This document shows, in pieces, positions 22,661 through 33,638 of a stretch of DNA of 64,000 nt (positions within the stretch are counted from its first letter, which is position 1; each line of letters starts with the position of its first letter). Under the pieces are notes generated by a model. That model had not been told where the DNA came from, searched no databases, and saw only the letters and a list, made by a program, of their open reading frames with translations. Source of the stretch: Austropuccinia psidii (taxonomy: Eukaryota; Basidiomycota; Pucciniomycetes; Pucciniales; Sphaerophragmiaceae); assembly GCA_023105745.1 (NCBI GenBank), contig JALGQZ010000012.1:45645763-45709762 (forward strand), in the 5' to 3' direction. Both the position numbers and the translations under genes were made by a program.

Positions 22661-24580
22661 ATGAAGGAAGAACTCAAGGAAATTTTATTTCAATACAAAG
22701 AAGCCTTTGCTTCTGATAATGAACCACTTGGAGCAATCAAAGGCCATGAAATGGACATTATGCTTAATGTGGAAATACCTTACCCTCCACTATTAAGACC
22801 AGCTTACCTAGCTAGCCCTAGAGCTAGAGAAGCATTGGAAACTCATATTGATGAGCTGATGAAACTGGGAGTTCTTAGAAAAGTCGGGCACAATGAAGAA
22901 ATAGAAGTCACAACTCCTATAATCATTATTTGTAATAATGATAAATCAAGGATTATTGGTGATTTTGGAGCATTGAATGCCTAAACTATTCCAGATAGGT
23001 ATCCAATCCCTAGAATCTATGAGACTTTGACTCAATTATCCAAAGCAAAATTCATCACTTCTATGGAGGCCCTTAATGGTTTTCATCAGAATGTATTGAC
23101 ACCTCATGCTAGGAAATTATTGCAAATAATTGCTCATTGTGGTATTTATGAATACTTGAGGATGCCTTTTGTATTAAAACTGCACCCTCTCATTATCAAA
23201 TAATGATTAATACCATTTTCCCACATTAATTATCAGAGGGATGGTTGATCATTTATATTGATTACATTATTATTTGTTTGGAAACCTGGCAATTGCATTT
23301 AGAGAGTCTTTCATTAGTACTTAAGAAAACTCTTAAAGTTAACATGAAATATCTCTTAAAAAATTTCATTTTGTGTTTCATGAGTTGAAAGCTCTAGGAC
23401 ATGTAGTCTTAGGACTGAGCCTTGGTGTTTATAAAAACAAAGCGGCCTTGGTTTTACTGAAACCAATGCCCCAGAAAAAACAAGAAATGATGTCTGTATT
23501 GGGGTTTGCCATTTATTACAGGAAAAATCTTAAATATTTTGCAATCCTTGCCGAATAATTGTACAGAATTTGTGATCAACAAACTGTCTTTGAAATGGCA
23601 CAGGAAAGTATTCAAGCATATGAAGAAATTAAGTATGCCTTGACTAATGCACCATTATTATTGATGCCAGACTGGAAACTTCCTTTCAAGCTGTATATTG
23701 ATGCATGTGGTTAAAGTCTAGGTGCAGCTCTCCATCAAGTTCAAATTGGCAATGACAAGCCTTATGAAGGTCCAATTTGTTTCATCTCAAGATAAATCAA
23801 ACCTACTGAGGCCAGATATGGAGCTGGCCAAATGGAATTTCTTTGCCTCTTTTGGGCTCTAGAAAAACTTCATTATTATATTTATGGTAGTGTGTTTGAA
23901 GTAATTACTGATTGTAATTCAGTAAAATCACTTCTTAACATGAAAACTCCAAACAGATACATGGTATGATGGCAGATTGCTATACAGGAGTATAGAGTTA
24001 ATATGACCATAGTACATAAATCTGGAAATATTCACAAGAATGAATATGGATTGAGTAGATGATAATTACCCAATACACCTGACAATCTTGCCTATGTTCC
24101 TATAAGTGCAGAACCCCAGATTCCAATTGAAGGAATTAACCTGACAGATGTGGGTACAGAATTCTTTGAAGAAGCTATAGAAAGCTATAGGCAAGATAAG
24201 AATTGTCATATTCTTACTGCTCTACTTGACAAAGATTTCAAAGAGGAAGATTTGGCTAACTCTCTGTATGATATTTGGAAAACAAACATCCAACTTTCCC
24301 TGTCAGTCTATAAAGCATTACACTTCAAATGACAAGGAATTATTTTCTTTGAGAAATGAAACAACCTTAGAAGTACCCCCAATTGATCAAAGTGAGGAGA
24401 AAAAAGTACTGAAAATCTTGAAGGAAAGAAGACTTAGGGGAAAGATGAAAGAGAATACTTAGTCAGGTGCAGAGTCCATAACATGAAGATGAATGGATTG
24501 CAGAAAGTAAAATACCTCATTCCCAAATATTTCTCACAAGATTCAGACATGAGAGAAGACAAACTCCCCAAGAAAAGTTT
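22661..24580 (+). pseudogene. Reverse transcriptase/RNase H remnant with deleted integrase, family B
   Basis: Pieces of Ty3/gypsy polymerase: [35 protein letters not shown], a stop in ALNA*TIPDRYPIPR, MEALNGFHQNVL and YEYLRMPF followed by a 1-nt loss. The catalytic box reads YIDYIII instead of YIDD (about 23258-23278). RNase H reads LYIDACG followed by a stop. At about 24283 the sequence jumps from YDIWKT directly to a segment equivalent to NKHPTFPVSLIK. About 1.1 kb, holding the whole integrase zinc finger and DDE core, is missing relative to family A. A chromodomain-like end (REYLVRC) follows near 24455 in a shifted frame. Confidence 0.85.
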
Positions 24581-24713
24581 GGATTGTGTGCTTTACATAC
24601 TTAAAAAGTATAAGTAGAGAGGTTGGACAGTCAATTATACCCCCCCCCCAAATAAATTGGGGGTATACTATAAAGGAAAAATTGTGCTACAATTCTTTTT
24701 TGGTGACAGGGAA
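24581..24713 (+). other. 3' untranslated region and polypurine tract, family B
   Basis: Short non-coding stretch with a C10 run (about 24641-24650) and a nearby GGGGG, ending in GGTGACAGGGAA, the polypurine tract next to the LTR. Confidence 0.55.
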
Positions 24714-26857
24714 TGTGAGCCTTTGAGGTATATATGACATACCCATAAGGCCATAAATAACTTTATATACAATTCATTTAGTCTTGAACAGACTTGTCAA
24801 TTGAATTTAAAATAAAAAATGAAAACTAAGTAAAACATTTTTTACATAAACAAAGCTATAATTATTATGTCATTTTTGAATTCTACACCAAAAATAACCT
24901 AGGGTACACCCATAGGGTGTTATACCCAAAAATGATTATTTCTTATGTTATTAGGAGATTTAAGAATCTCACAGTACAATCAAAACTTGTTTTGACATTC
25001 TTTACAATTGTTAAATTTAAGCTTAAATAAGCTTAAATTGAAAGTTGCATAGGTTTTATACAAACATACCAAAGCTTTAGTTAAAATTAAGGTGTTGAGT
25101 ATATTTACTGAATTGGCTAAGGCTTTGTGATACAGGATTTAAATCCTATGTGGGCTCAATTTGAAAGGGTTTAACGCCATAGTATGGCTTTAAATAAATA
25201 AAAGGGCAAAATCCATGCAAAAAGGTGGGACAAAGGAAAAAGGCCAAACAGAGATGGGTTACCCAAATTTTTGGATCTTCAAGGATTCAATTAAGGTTTT
25301 CCACATGTATTGAAGGATTTTCAACCTCATTTAAACTTTAAGATTAGACTTTGATCTAACCTTAAAGTTTAGACTGGTTTTATCCCAATTTGGACAGGAA
25401 TTTCAAGCTGCCAAAGGGTAAATCCAAATATGCATGCTTGAAATTAAGGTTTTAAGAACTTTCAAAGTTTAATTAAGCTTAAAACTTCAAAGTGACAAGC
25501 ATTGAAACCTTATCAAAAGTTAAGGTTTGGTGTGTATTGCTATTTTATGTGGAAGAATAGTAATAACTTCAAAAATTTATTAAAAATCCAATTCTGATTG
25601 GATTTGCCTGAAATTCTAACACAGCTTACAATTTAATGTTATCTGTTTATCATTCAAATTTAAATTATTTTTAATAAACCGGTCTTACTGGTAATCAGCC
25701 TGGAAATTTACTCATTTAATTATACTCAAATAAAATGAATATTTCATTAAAAGTGAATTAAAAATTGAGTTTAAGAGATTATTGCTTGAAACTTTACTAT
25801 CAAGTTTTTCATGTGATTAACTTTAATATTAGGAAACTTACCTATTAAAACTCAAAATAATTAACTTAAAGGAGGATTAAAGTTACTTGGAGCTAAGAAT
25901 AACACCAGTAACTTTCAATTGGAATTAAAAATAAGTTACCTTAAGCTAGGAACCTTATTTTTAGGCATGGTTTTTCAGTTTTGACCTAAACACACCTTCT
26001 ATATCCATTATGAATCATGGGAGCTTCTCTGAAGACATAAAAAGAGTCTATTAATCACTGTTTTTGTCCATCATTCATTATCAATCCAATTATATTAGAC
26101 ATTTAAACAGGTAAAGTTTTATTACATATAAAATCTTATTATTAAAGTAATTCTTAACTTATTTCATTCTTTATTAATCTTAAATGAAAGAATTGAAATC
26201 ATATAATTCAGATGATTTTTGTAATCACCAATGATATATTTCATTTTATAAAATTATCATTTTGAATATCTTTCAAAATCCACAAATTCCTCTTGAAAGC
26301 TCTTTAAATCATATTTTTATTATGAAAAGTTTTCATATCCTTGAAATATTGATTTTTTGGCATGTCTTTAGCTCAGAATAATTATTTAATATAATAACTG
26401 TTGGACTTAACTTGTTTTATTAAATATATATTATAAGTAAGTTTTTCTCTGAAGTTCTATATTTTTTTATCTATTATTAGTTTTTTTATATAGAATTTTT
26501 CTATAAGAATTATTTCTGCACAGTGTGTGTGATAATTATTTTATGAGTAATATTTATATTATTTATGAGGGGTCAATATTAATATTTTCCACGTGAGATT
26601 GTCTCATAAAGAGCTTTACACTTCTTATTGTTATAACTTTCAGTGACTATAACTATAATAGAATAATTATTAAGATTTTTTGTATTATTACATTATTTAA
26701 TAATAATTAAATTTCTTTTTTTTCAATATAATCATTCTCAAAAATTATATATATTTGTGATTATAATATTTTATTATATTATCTTTTTCTACTGAGGACA
26801 GTCATAGTACTCTTGATATTGTTACTATTATCAAGAGTTTCATAGACAAACCTTACA
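24714..26857 (+). repeat. 3' LTR, family B (2144 bp)
   Basis: TGTGAGCCTTTGAGGTATATATG to CATAGACAAACCTTACA. It matches 5924-7814 plus 17513-17789 throughout, with many scattered differences, which indicates an old insertion. Confidence 0.9.
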
Positions 26858-27684
26858 CCTTGGTAGTGTTGGTTCACTAGGGCTTCCTCCAGGTGTATAG
26901 GATGTAGAACCTCTTCTCTTTACCTTCTTTTTACTTTGAATTGATAGTATATCCTGCATTTGCTTCATCAATCTCTCAATTCTTAAATTTTGATCTACTT
27001 CTTCACTTTCCTCAGCATACTGTTCTTCCCCAGTATCCTCAGGTGGTAATGGTGGTAAATTTGAGGTGGATTGTTGATATATTTCTACTTTATAATATTT
27101 TCCTTCTAGCTCGTCTGATTTATCTATTCCTTTTCTTGATTATTTAATGAGATTGAAGAAGAACTTCCTGATCTTCTCCTTTTCCTTTTCTTCTGTTCTT
27201 GGTCTTGGGATGAGATGTATTCTACTTGAGATTCTTGTCCTGATGGTGTTGAGCTTTTGAGTGGATAATAATAATGATATGAGGTTGATGATGATGATGG
27301 ATGAGATGATGGTGAGCTATGTGATGATTATTTTTGATTGGTAGATTTATTTGTTTCAAGTTTTTATTTTATTTATTTGGTTAATTTTTTTTTAAAGATC
27401 AAGCTGAATAATTTCTGAGCTTTATTCCTATCTGCATGCCACTGTTGGAACACTAGATGTGGGAACTCCTCTTTTGTGCGATAAATGACGCAGTACCTGG
27501 AAGGGGAAATTACAAGAAAAAAGTTTTGGATTGCTCTTCAGGCTTGTAACACTTGCTCTTCTTGTGTGCTAGAATACTCTAGACTTTCCTTGCTAATAAT
27601 GCTGAAGTATCTTGACTTGAGCTCAATCATAAATTTTATTCTTATGGTGGCTGGGTCAGAAAATTATATTCAACATACTCTATC
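26858..27684 (-). pseudogene. Gag of element C, N-terminal part
   Basis: Minus-strand continuation of the gag cut at 5923. Reading down from about 27080 gives STSNLPPLPPEDTGEEQYAE, then a coiled-coil-like LRIERLMKQMQDILSIQSKK, then GSTSYTPGGSPSEPTLPR, which joins the Ser/Pro linker at 5923. Further upstream (27330-27110) is a Ser/Tyr-rich and basic stretch with stops (QEQKKRKRRRSGSSSS). It is broken by solo LTR A at 27685. I assign it to Gag because it is collinear with the capsid core on the other side of the B insertion. Confidence 0.6.
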
Positions 27685-29441
27685 TGTGAGCCTTAAAGGT
27701 ATTCTCATATACCCAAAATACCACAAATAATAAAACAAGATACAACTATAAATAAAATAAACTTATTTATATTATCAAAACAAAAAATTTAAATTCAAAT
27801 ATAAATTTATACAAAAAAAAGAAAATTTAATTTTAATTTAAATACAAAATTACATTGAAATTTAAAATTGTGAAAACACATTTTTACTTGAAAGAATTAA
27901 GTAAAAATGAATTTTTAAAATAATTACTGAAATTGAAATATTCTTGGAAAAAAGTTAAATAAAAATTATCATACATTTTTATCCTACAAATAAACATCTG
28001 AAGATTATTTCACCATTGGACCCCTCATAAAAAACAAGGTGGGGTCACCTCCGGGTAAAGTTTCTGTAGCTCAACTCTAAATAAGCTTGAATTAAGTTTT
28101 TAGTATTTTCTGTACAAAAGTTGAAAATCCTCAAAACCTCAATTTAATTTACATTGCATGTGGTGTTAACCATCAATTTTGTGTTAAAATTGAGGTGTTT
28201 TGTGTAGTTTGGAAGCTATGAGGAACTGAAGTAGTTTCAATTGAAATGTCAAAATGTGCCCATGTATTACATAAGGGAAATGTAACTTACATATGAGGTA
28301 TCAATTATTACAGTGGTGTACTGTAGAAACTCAATTGAATTACATATTTAAATTATAAGTATAATACATGATGAGGAATTAAAGAAAAACAAATTGGAAG
28401 TATCATTTCTGGGGGGAAATGAATCTTGGCTCCAAGGGGGAGCCAGACCCCCAAATTCCTTGCTGACAGGCATGAGATGTCAAAATCCATGCAAAGGTTC
28501 ATCATTTTTGGCCTGGAATTGAGTCACAGGGTCTGTATCTCAATTCATGAGAGGATAAAACTACCCTTAAGATGGAACAAACATTGTAAAAACATTTGTA
28601 ACTGGTTTTTGATCTCTTACACACATTCTGACTTTTTTGAAGTCTTAAAACCAGGTATTACTATAGCAATGGCTGATTTAAGGGTCTGAAATGGCTAAAA
28701 CCAGCCCTTTTTTGGCCCAAACCAGGGCTCAATGATTCCATGATTGGCTTTCCTGTTGTCAGATTGTTTTCCAAGACTGAAAAGAGTGAATTGTACTTTT
28801 GGAGTAAGACAATTGGTGCCTATAAAAGAATGTCTTCTTTGCCCCACTTTTCTCTTCATGTTAGAATCTTTTCCTTTTATAATTAGTTTAAACACTGTTA
28901 AACCAATCAATAAAAGATTCCAACCACCCTTTTTAAATCATTACCAACCTTTCAACCAAGTGAAAAAATCATTATAATCATTTTTTTAACTCTTATAATC
29001 ACTTTTACCCTTGAACCACCCCATAAGTGAACTAAAGCATCTTTCATCACTGTTAGCTTTGTCACTTTGTTTCCAAATTCACTCTGGTCATTTTGGGCAT
29101 TTTTTCTCTTTAATATTCTTTTTGAAGACTCCGTTCTTATATTAACTGCCTGTAGTCCTTTTCTCAATTAATTCCAATTGAAATTGCTCTTGAAGATATT
29201 TCTTTTGTAGCCTTAAATATCTCTTGTAGAGTATTTTTGGATACATTTTTATTGTTGGTAAAACTATAGATCTTTATAATATTATTTTTTTACACTTATA
29301 AAGTTAAAAAAAAGAAAATTGGAATGTTTCATTTTGAAAATTTTATTTCATATTATTTTCAATCAATTTTTACCTTATACAAATTTTGAGGACAGGAAAA
29401 GTACTTGATTTTTAATCAAATTTTCATATCCACACCTTACA
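27685..29441 (+). mobile_element. Solo LTR, family A
   Basis: A 1757-bp LTR (TGTGAGCCTTAAAGG ... CACACCTTACA) without internal region. It is bracketed by a perfect 5-bp target duplication, CTATC (27680-27684 and 29442-29446). It retains the segment deleted from the 3' LTR of the complete A element and has only one copy of the unit duplicated in that element's 5' LTR. It sits in element C. Confidence 0.9.
28821..28827 (+). promoter_or_regulatory. TATA box of solo LTR A
   Basis: TATAAAA in GCCTATAAAAGAATGTCTTC, identical in context to the box in the 5' LTR of the complete A element. Confidence 0.45.
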
Positions 29442-31532
29442 CTATCAGGCTTTGCTTGATCTGGAATAAATTGTTTAGTAAACCTTGACACAAATAAATA
29501 AAGATATAAAAAATTGTAAAAGACCTTTTAGTTGCATTACTGAGAACAGCAACACCTTGAGGGATTCCCTATTTTGATGATATCACTGTTGATAATATGT
29601 TAACAAATCATACCAAACACTAATATTTTTTAAAGGCTTTAATAATTTTTGTCATGATAGCTTGGGATAGCAGATTCTGCAATTTTTCAATTTACTACTG
29701 ATCTTTCCCAGCTTTTATCTACTATTAATAATAAAAAAGACTCAGACAGCTCTTCTGAGCTTACCTACTGAGCAATAATGGGATGGAGATAGTCAATGAG
29801 ATCAGTTTATTAATTCAAGTAGACCAATTTTTAACTACTATTAATTATAAATCACTCAGACAGCTCTACATATCTTAGCTACTGAGCAAAATTGAGGAAT
29901 GAGGATGGGATAACTATACTTCTGAGCTTAGCTACTGAATATTCCTAAAAAAAACTAGGATAATGATGGATGGAGGGGATCTCCCTCATAAAAAATATTA
30001 AGAAGTTATGTTTTTGTGATGGTCCTCTGTGTAGGCCATAAGGAAAGAATAATTTAGGGGGGAGGGGACCTCTATTTATAGCTTTTGGGGCCTCCATGGG
30101 AGTGTCAAAAAAGGGGACCTAGAGTTTTTTCAGTTTTGATCCAGCTTTTTTGAGTGGGTGACGTGTTGTGGTTTCTATTTCTGAACAATCAGATTGTGCC
30201 ATTCCAATATTATGTGTTGATGTGATGTGACGTAAATGCAATTTCTGACCAATCATATTGCTTCCTTTTGATTTTATGTGTTTACATGTTGTGTCGTGAT
30301 GAGAATCCTAACCCTATAATTAATTTGTTGCCATGGTAATGATCACATCAATTGAAAATCCTGGAACCCTTATTTCCATTATTACTAATCTTCATTAAAT
30401 TGATTACTAAGCCTATTGATTTGTTCCTTAACTCCTTTCATCTGTATTTAAACCTTTCACCCTGATTACTAATACTCCTTAACTCCTTCCAGGATTAGTA
30501 ATACCAATTTAATTGATTACTAATTCATTGAATTCTAGTATCTTGCAAGCCCCTACTGTAAATTTTAACCTTTTACTTTCACTTTGCAAAAAACTTTAAT
30601 TGTACTGTGACAGAGTATGTTCCTGTGACTGCACTTGTACAGTTCATACCTGTAAACCTCCTCTTTAAATTTCTGTAATATTTATCTGAATATTGTAATT
30701 ACTTGTTTCTACCTCCTAGCCTATTCTTATTCACCTTTTACACCATTTTACCATCTCTCTGCATCCTAAATGTTGAATTTCTTCCTTCTAACATCACAAT
30801 GACCACCTTATCATGATCATTAATTTATTACTAAGTTTTTAAATATGTTCAACTGCTTTTTGTAATGATAGACTTCCTCAAAGGAGTCATAGAATACAAT
30901 ACACCTGTACTTTTTATGTTTCAATGATATCCTCAGCCTGAATTAAACACTTTTCCTAGCTTTAAGCCCCTAAATTTGATATTCATTTCCTTCTCAAAAT
31001 TAATAGAGAGCCTAATTTTCATCTAAATACCTGATTCTACCTTTTTGATATATAAATGAACTTTCAATTAATATTTATGACCCCTATTATGCTACAACTC
31101 TGCCCTGAAATTCAATTTCATGCATGCTCATTGTAACTAGGACCTTCTGTACTGTATTATATGTTTGTTGATCTTTATTACCCACAATATTCAAAGAAAA
31201 TTGAAGTTAAAAAAATTAAGAAATAAAAATATATATATAAAACAATTTTTAGGTCAACTAATCCCTTGAATGTTAATTTAATCTGGGTGGTGCCTTTGGG
31301 TCTCACATCATAACTGTCAAGCTCATTTAGTGGGTTTTAATGGTGTTAGTTCTTCTTGTAATTTATTTTGAAAAAAATGAATACTCTAATATATTGGGCA
31401 AAGTCTAAGGAAAATTTAAAAATATTCCTGCTCAGTTTGTCCATTAATCCAAACTGGTACAGGTATATGACAATATGAAATCCACAAAGCTGAAAATTAT
31501 TCTCCTGAATATTATTATTTGGCAAGGCTGGT
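29442..31532 (-). other. Probable leader/LTR of element C
   Basis: No protein is recognised. As the sequence upstream of C's gag on the minus strand it is expected to hold C's leader and 5' LTR. Supporting this, the minus strand has TATAAATAGAGGTCCCCTCC near 30085-30066, a TATA-like box followed by a pyrimidine-rich start. A module of about 128 bp recurs at 29707-29770 and 29833-29896, with a third partial copy to about 29945 (ACTATTAAT, CAGACAGCTC, CTACTGAGCAA shared). LTR ends were not located. It is interrupted at 31532 by element D. Confidence 0.35.
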
Positions 31533-33520
31533 TGTAAGGTTTGACTATGAAACAATAAGTAAAAATTACTAATATTTTACTTATTGTACTATGAATGTCC
31601 TTATAAATGAAATAAATAAGATAAAAAAAATTATAATAATAAAGAATTATTATAATTATGGCGTAAAGTAATTATATTATTAAATAAATATAATAATATA
31701 ATTTATATTATAAAAAAATAATATATATCAAATAAATATATTGATATAAGATAATTAATATATTTAAAAGCACTTTATTATTGTTACCAACAAATAGTAA
31801 AGGTGTAAAAAATTGTTTTTTATTAATTAAAAACAATTAATAACAATAATATTACCAATAGTAAAGTTATAAATTAATATAAATACTATTTATATCAATT
31901 ATAGAGTTATTAAAAGGAATAATAGAGAAAAAGTCATTTTAATAAGAGAAATAACCTACTTTTAATGCTTAATATAATAATTTTGGATACTTTTACGCCT
32001 AAGAATGTATATACAGCCTATTTAAACTGTAGTTACAATAGAAATTAAGATAAATTACAATATTTCTTGATTTTATGTGGAATAAAGGTTTTTAAGAGAA
32101 ATTTAAACAACACAATTAAATAATTGCAACAATCACCTCAAAGATGATGATTTTAATAAGATTACCTTTGGTCCTTAATAATATAAAAGTTTTATACATA
32201 AAGAATAAAGAAATTACCTTTTTCTTTAATGATTTAATGTTTTGTGAGCATCTGAGGGGAAAACAGAGTAAAAAGAGCTCTATTTATAATAAATACCTCC
32301 CTCCTAGAGTCCAACAGGCTTCTAGTAGACGTGCACTGATCAGTTCCACTGAAATTGATCAATATTTTGGGGTTTGGTGATGATTACATCATGATCAAAC
32401 CATCTTATCTCATTATTACGCCATTATTTAGAGTTATCACTATGACTCTAAGTTTGATGACGTCAAGGCTTGGTAGAACCCAAAAAATTTGTGGATTTCA
32501 TTAGTTTTAATCATAAACTAGCAGTATTCACCAATTGTATCACTCATATGACTGTTAAACTTAATTTAAGGTTACAGTGAGTGATCAGAAATGAGCAAAT
32601 TAAGCTCAAACTTTGATCCTTAATACCTTTGAAGTTTTACACGCTACAGCTATTCAGAGAGTAAATTCTCATAGCTTGACACACCCTTATTATGCTTCCA
32701 AGAGAGTTCTATTAAATCATCAAAACTCTATTTTTGATGATTTTTCTTGTAGCTCATCTTTTCTGTCAAAATTTAATATTTTAAACTTCAAACCATGATT
32801 TCAAGGGGTTATACCTTGAATATTATAATAGAAAATACATCATTCTTCACAAATGAAATAGTAGAAACCAACTCTCTACTTCTTTTTTTAATTTTGGACC
32901 ACTTTCACAACAAAGTGGTCAACAGCTCTATTGATTTTAATCAATAATCCCTTACAGGTTTTAACCTTGTTTATAGCTTGGGAAATAAAGTTCATTTCTG
33001 TATTTCTACAGTAATTACGTGATGACTTTTTTTTTGGTTCATCACTATATCATGCATATTTCAAAAGATATTAGCTAAAATCCTTGAATATATGCGTTGA
33101 CCAAAAAAGTGCATATATTCAGCTTAACTCCTTAAGTATTTACTTTGGAGATTAGCTTCTTGATTTTTTTTATGTGTGGAGTTTTATGGGGAATCCAATG
33201 GTTCCATTTATTTCACATTTTGTTTCATTGGTATTTGAAATAATTAAGGATTTATGTTTTTTATGTGGTGTTATTACTTATAACTCATTAAATATTGACT
33301 TTACAGATATGCCATAAAAATGGTATATGTGTATTCTACCATGGGGAATCCAATGGTATAATTTATTTCACATGTTTATTCATTGTTTTTTAAGTTAAAC
33401 CAAGTTTTATGCCAATTTATGGAATTTTTGTAGCTTTAAGGTAATTGTTTTTAATGTATAATTATTTTAAATATTTCTTGTGCCCTTTTGGGGTATGTGG
33501 TCATATCTCAAGGGTTCACA
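31533..33520 (-). repeat. 3' LTR, family D (1988 bp)
   Basis: On the minus strand reads TGTGAACCCTTGAGATATGACC from 33520 and ends CATAGTCAAACCTTACA at 31533. It is collinear with 40015-41974 and, in opposite orientation, with 46049-48016. TATAAATAGAGCTC lies at 32288-32275 on the minus strand. Confidence 0.9.
32281..32288 (-). promoter_or_regulatory. TATA box of 3' LTR D
   Basis: TATAAATA followed by GAGCTCTTTTTACTC. The same block is kept in all three D LTRs, which supports a core promoter function. Confidence 0.5.
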
Positions 33521-33533
33521 TTCCCTACCACCA
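33521..33533 (-). other. Polypurine tract, family D
   Basis: TGGTGGTAGGGAA on the minus strand directly upstream of the 3' LTR. Confidence 0.65.
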
Positions 33534-33638
33534 AAAAGGATTGCACCACAATCTGATATGTGTAATTAGGGTATCATCCACTGTCCTACCTCTTCAATAG
33601 ACTTTGTTAGTCTTGAAACTCAATAATGCTTAAGTTTT

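Larger units (their letters stand above)
5924..26857 (+). mobile_element. Ty3/gypsy element, family B, full span with nested insertions
   Basis: LTR retrotransposon with 5' LTR 5924-7814 plus 17513-17789, internal region 17790-24713 and 3' LTR 24714-26857. The flanks are CCTTT (5919-5923) and CCTTG (26858-26862), consistent with a 5-bp target duplication carrying one later mutation. It sits in the gag of element C. It was itself entered by a complete family A element inside the 5' LTR and by solo LTR F inside gag. Reverse transcriptase is mutated and integrase is deleted, so it is inactive. Confidence 0.85.

Noticed and set aside
24641..24650. C10 run near the end of the B element
   Set aside because: Probably a homopolymer expansion next to the 3' untranslated region; not a functional polypurine tract, which is the adjacent AGGGAA.
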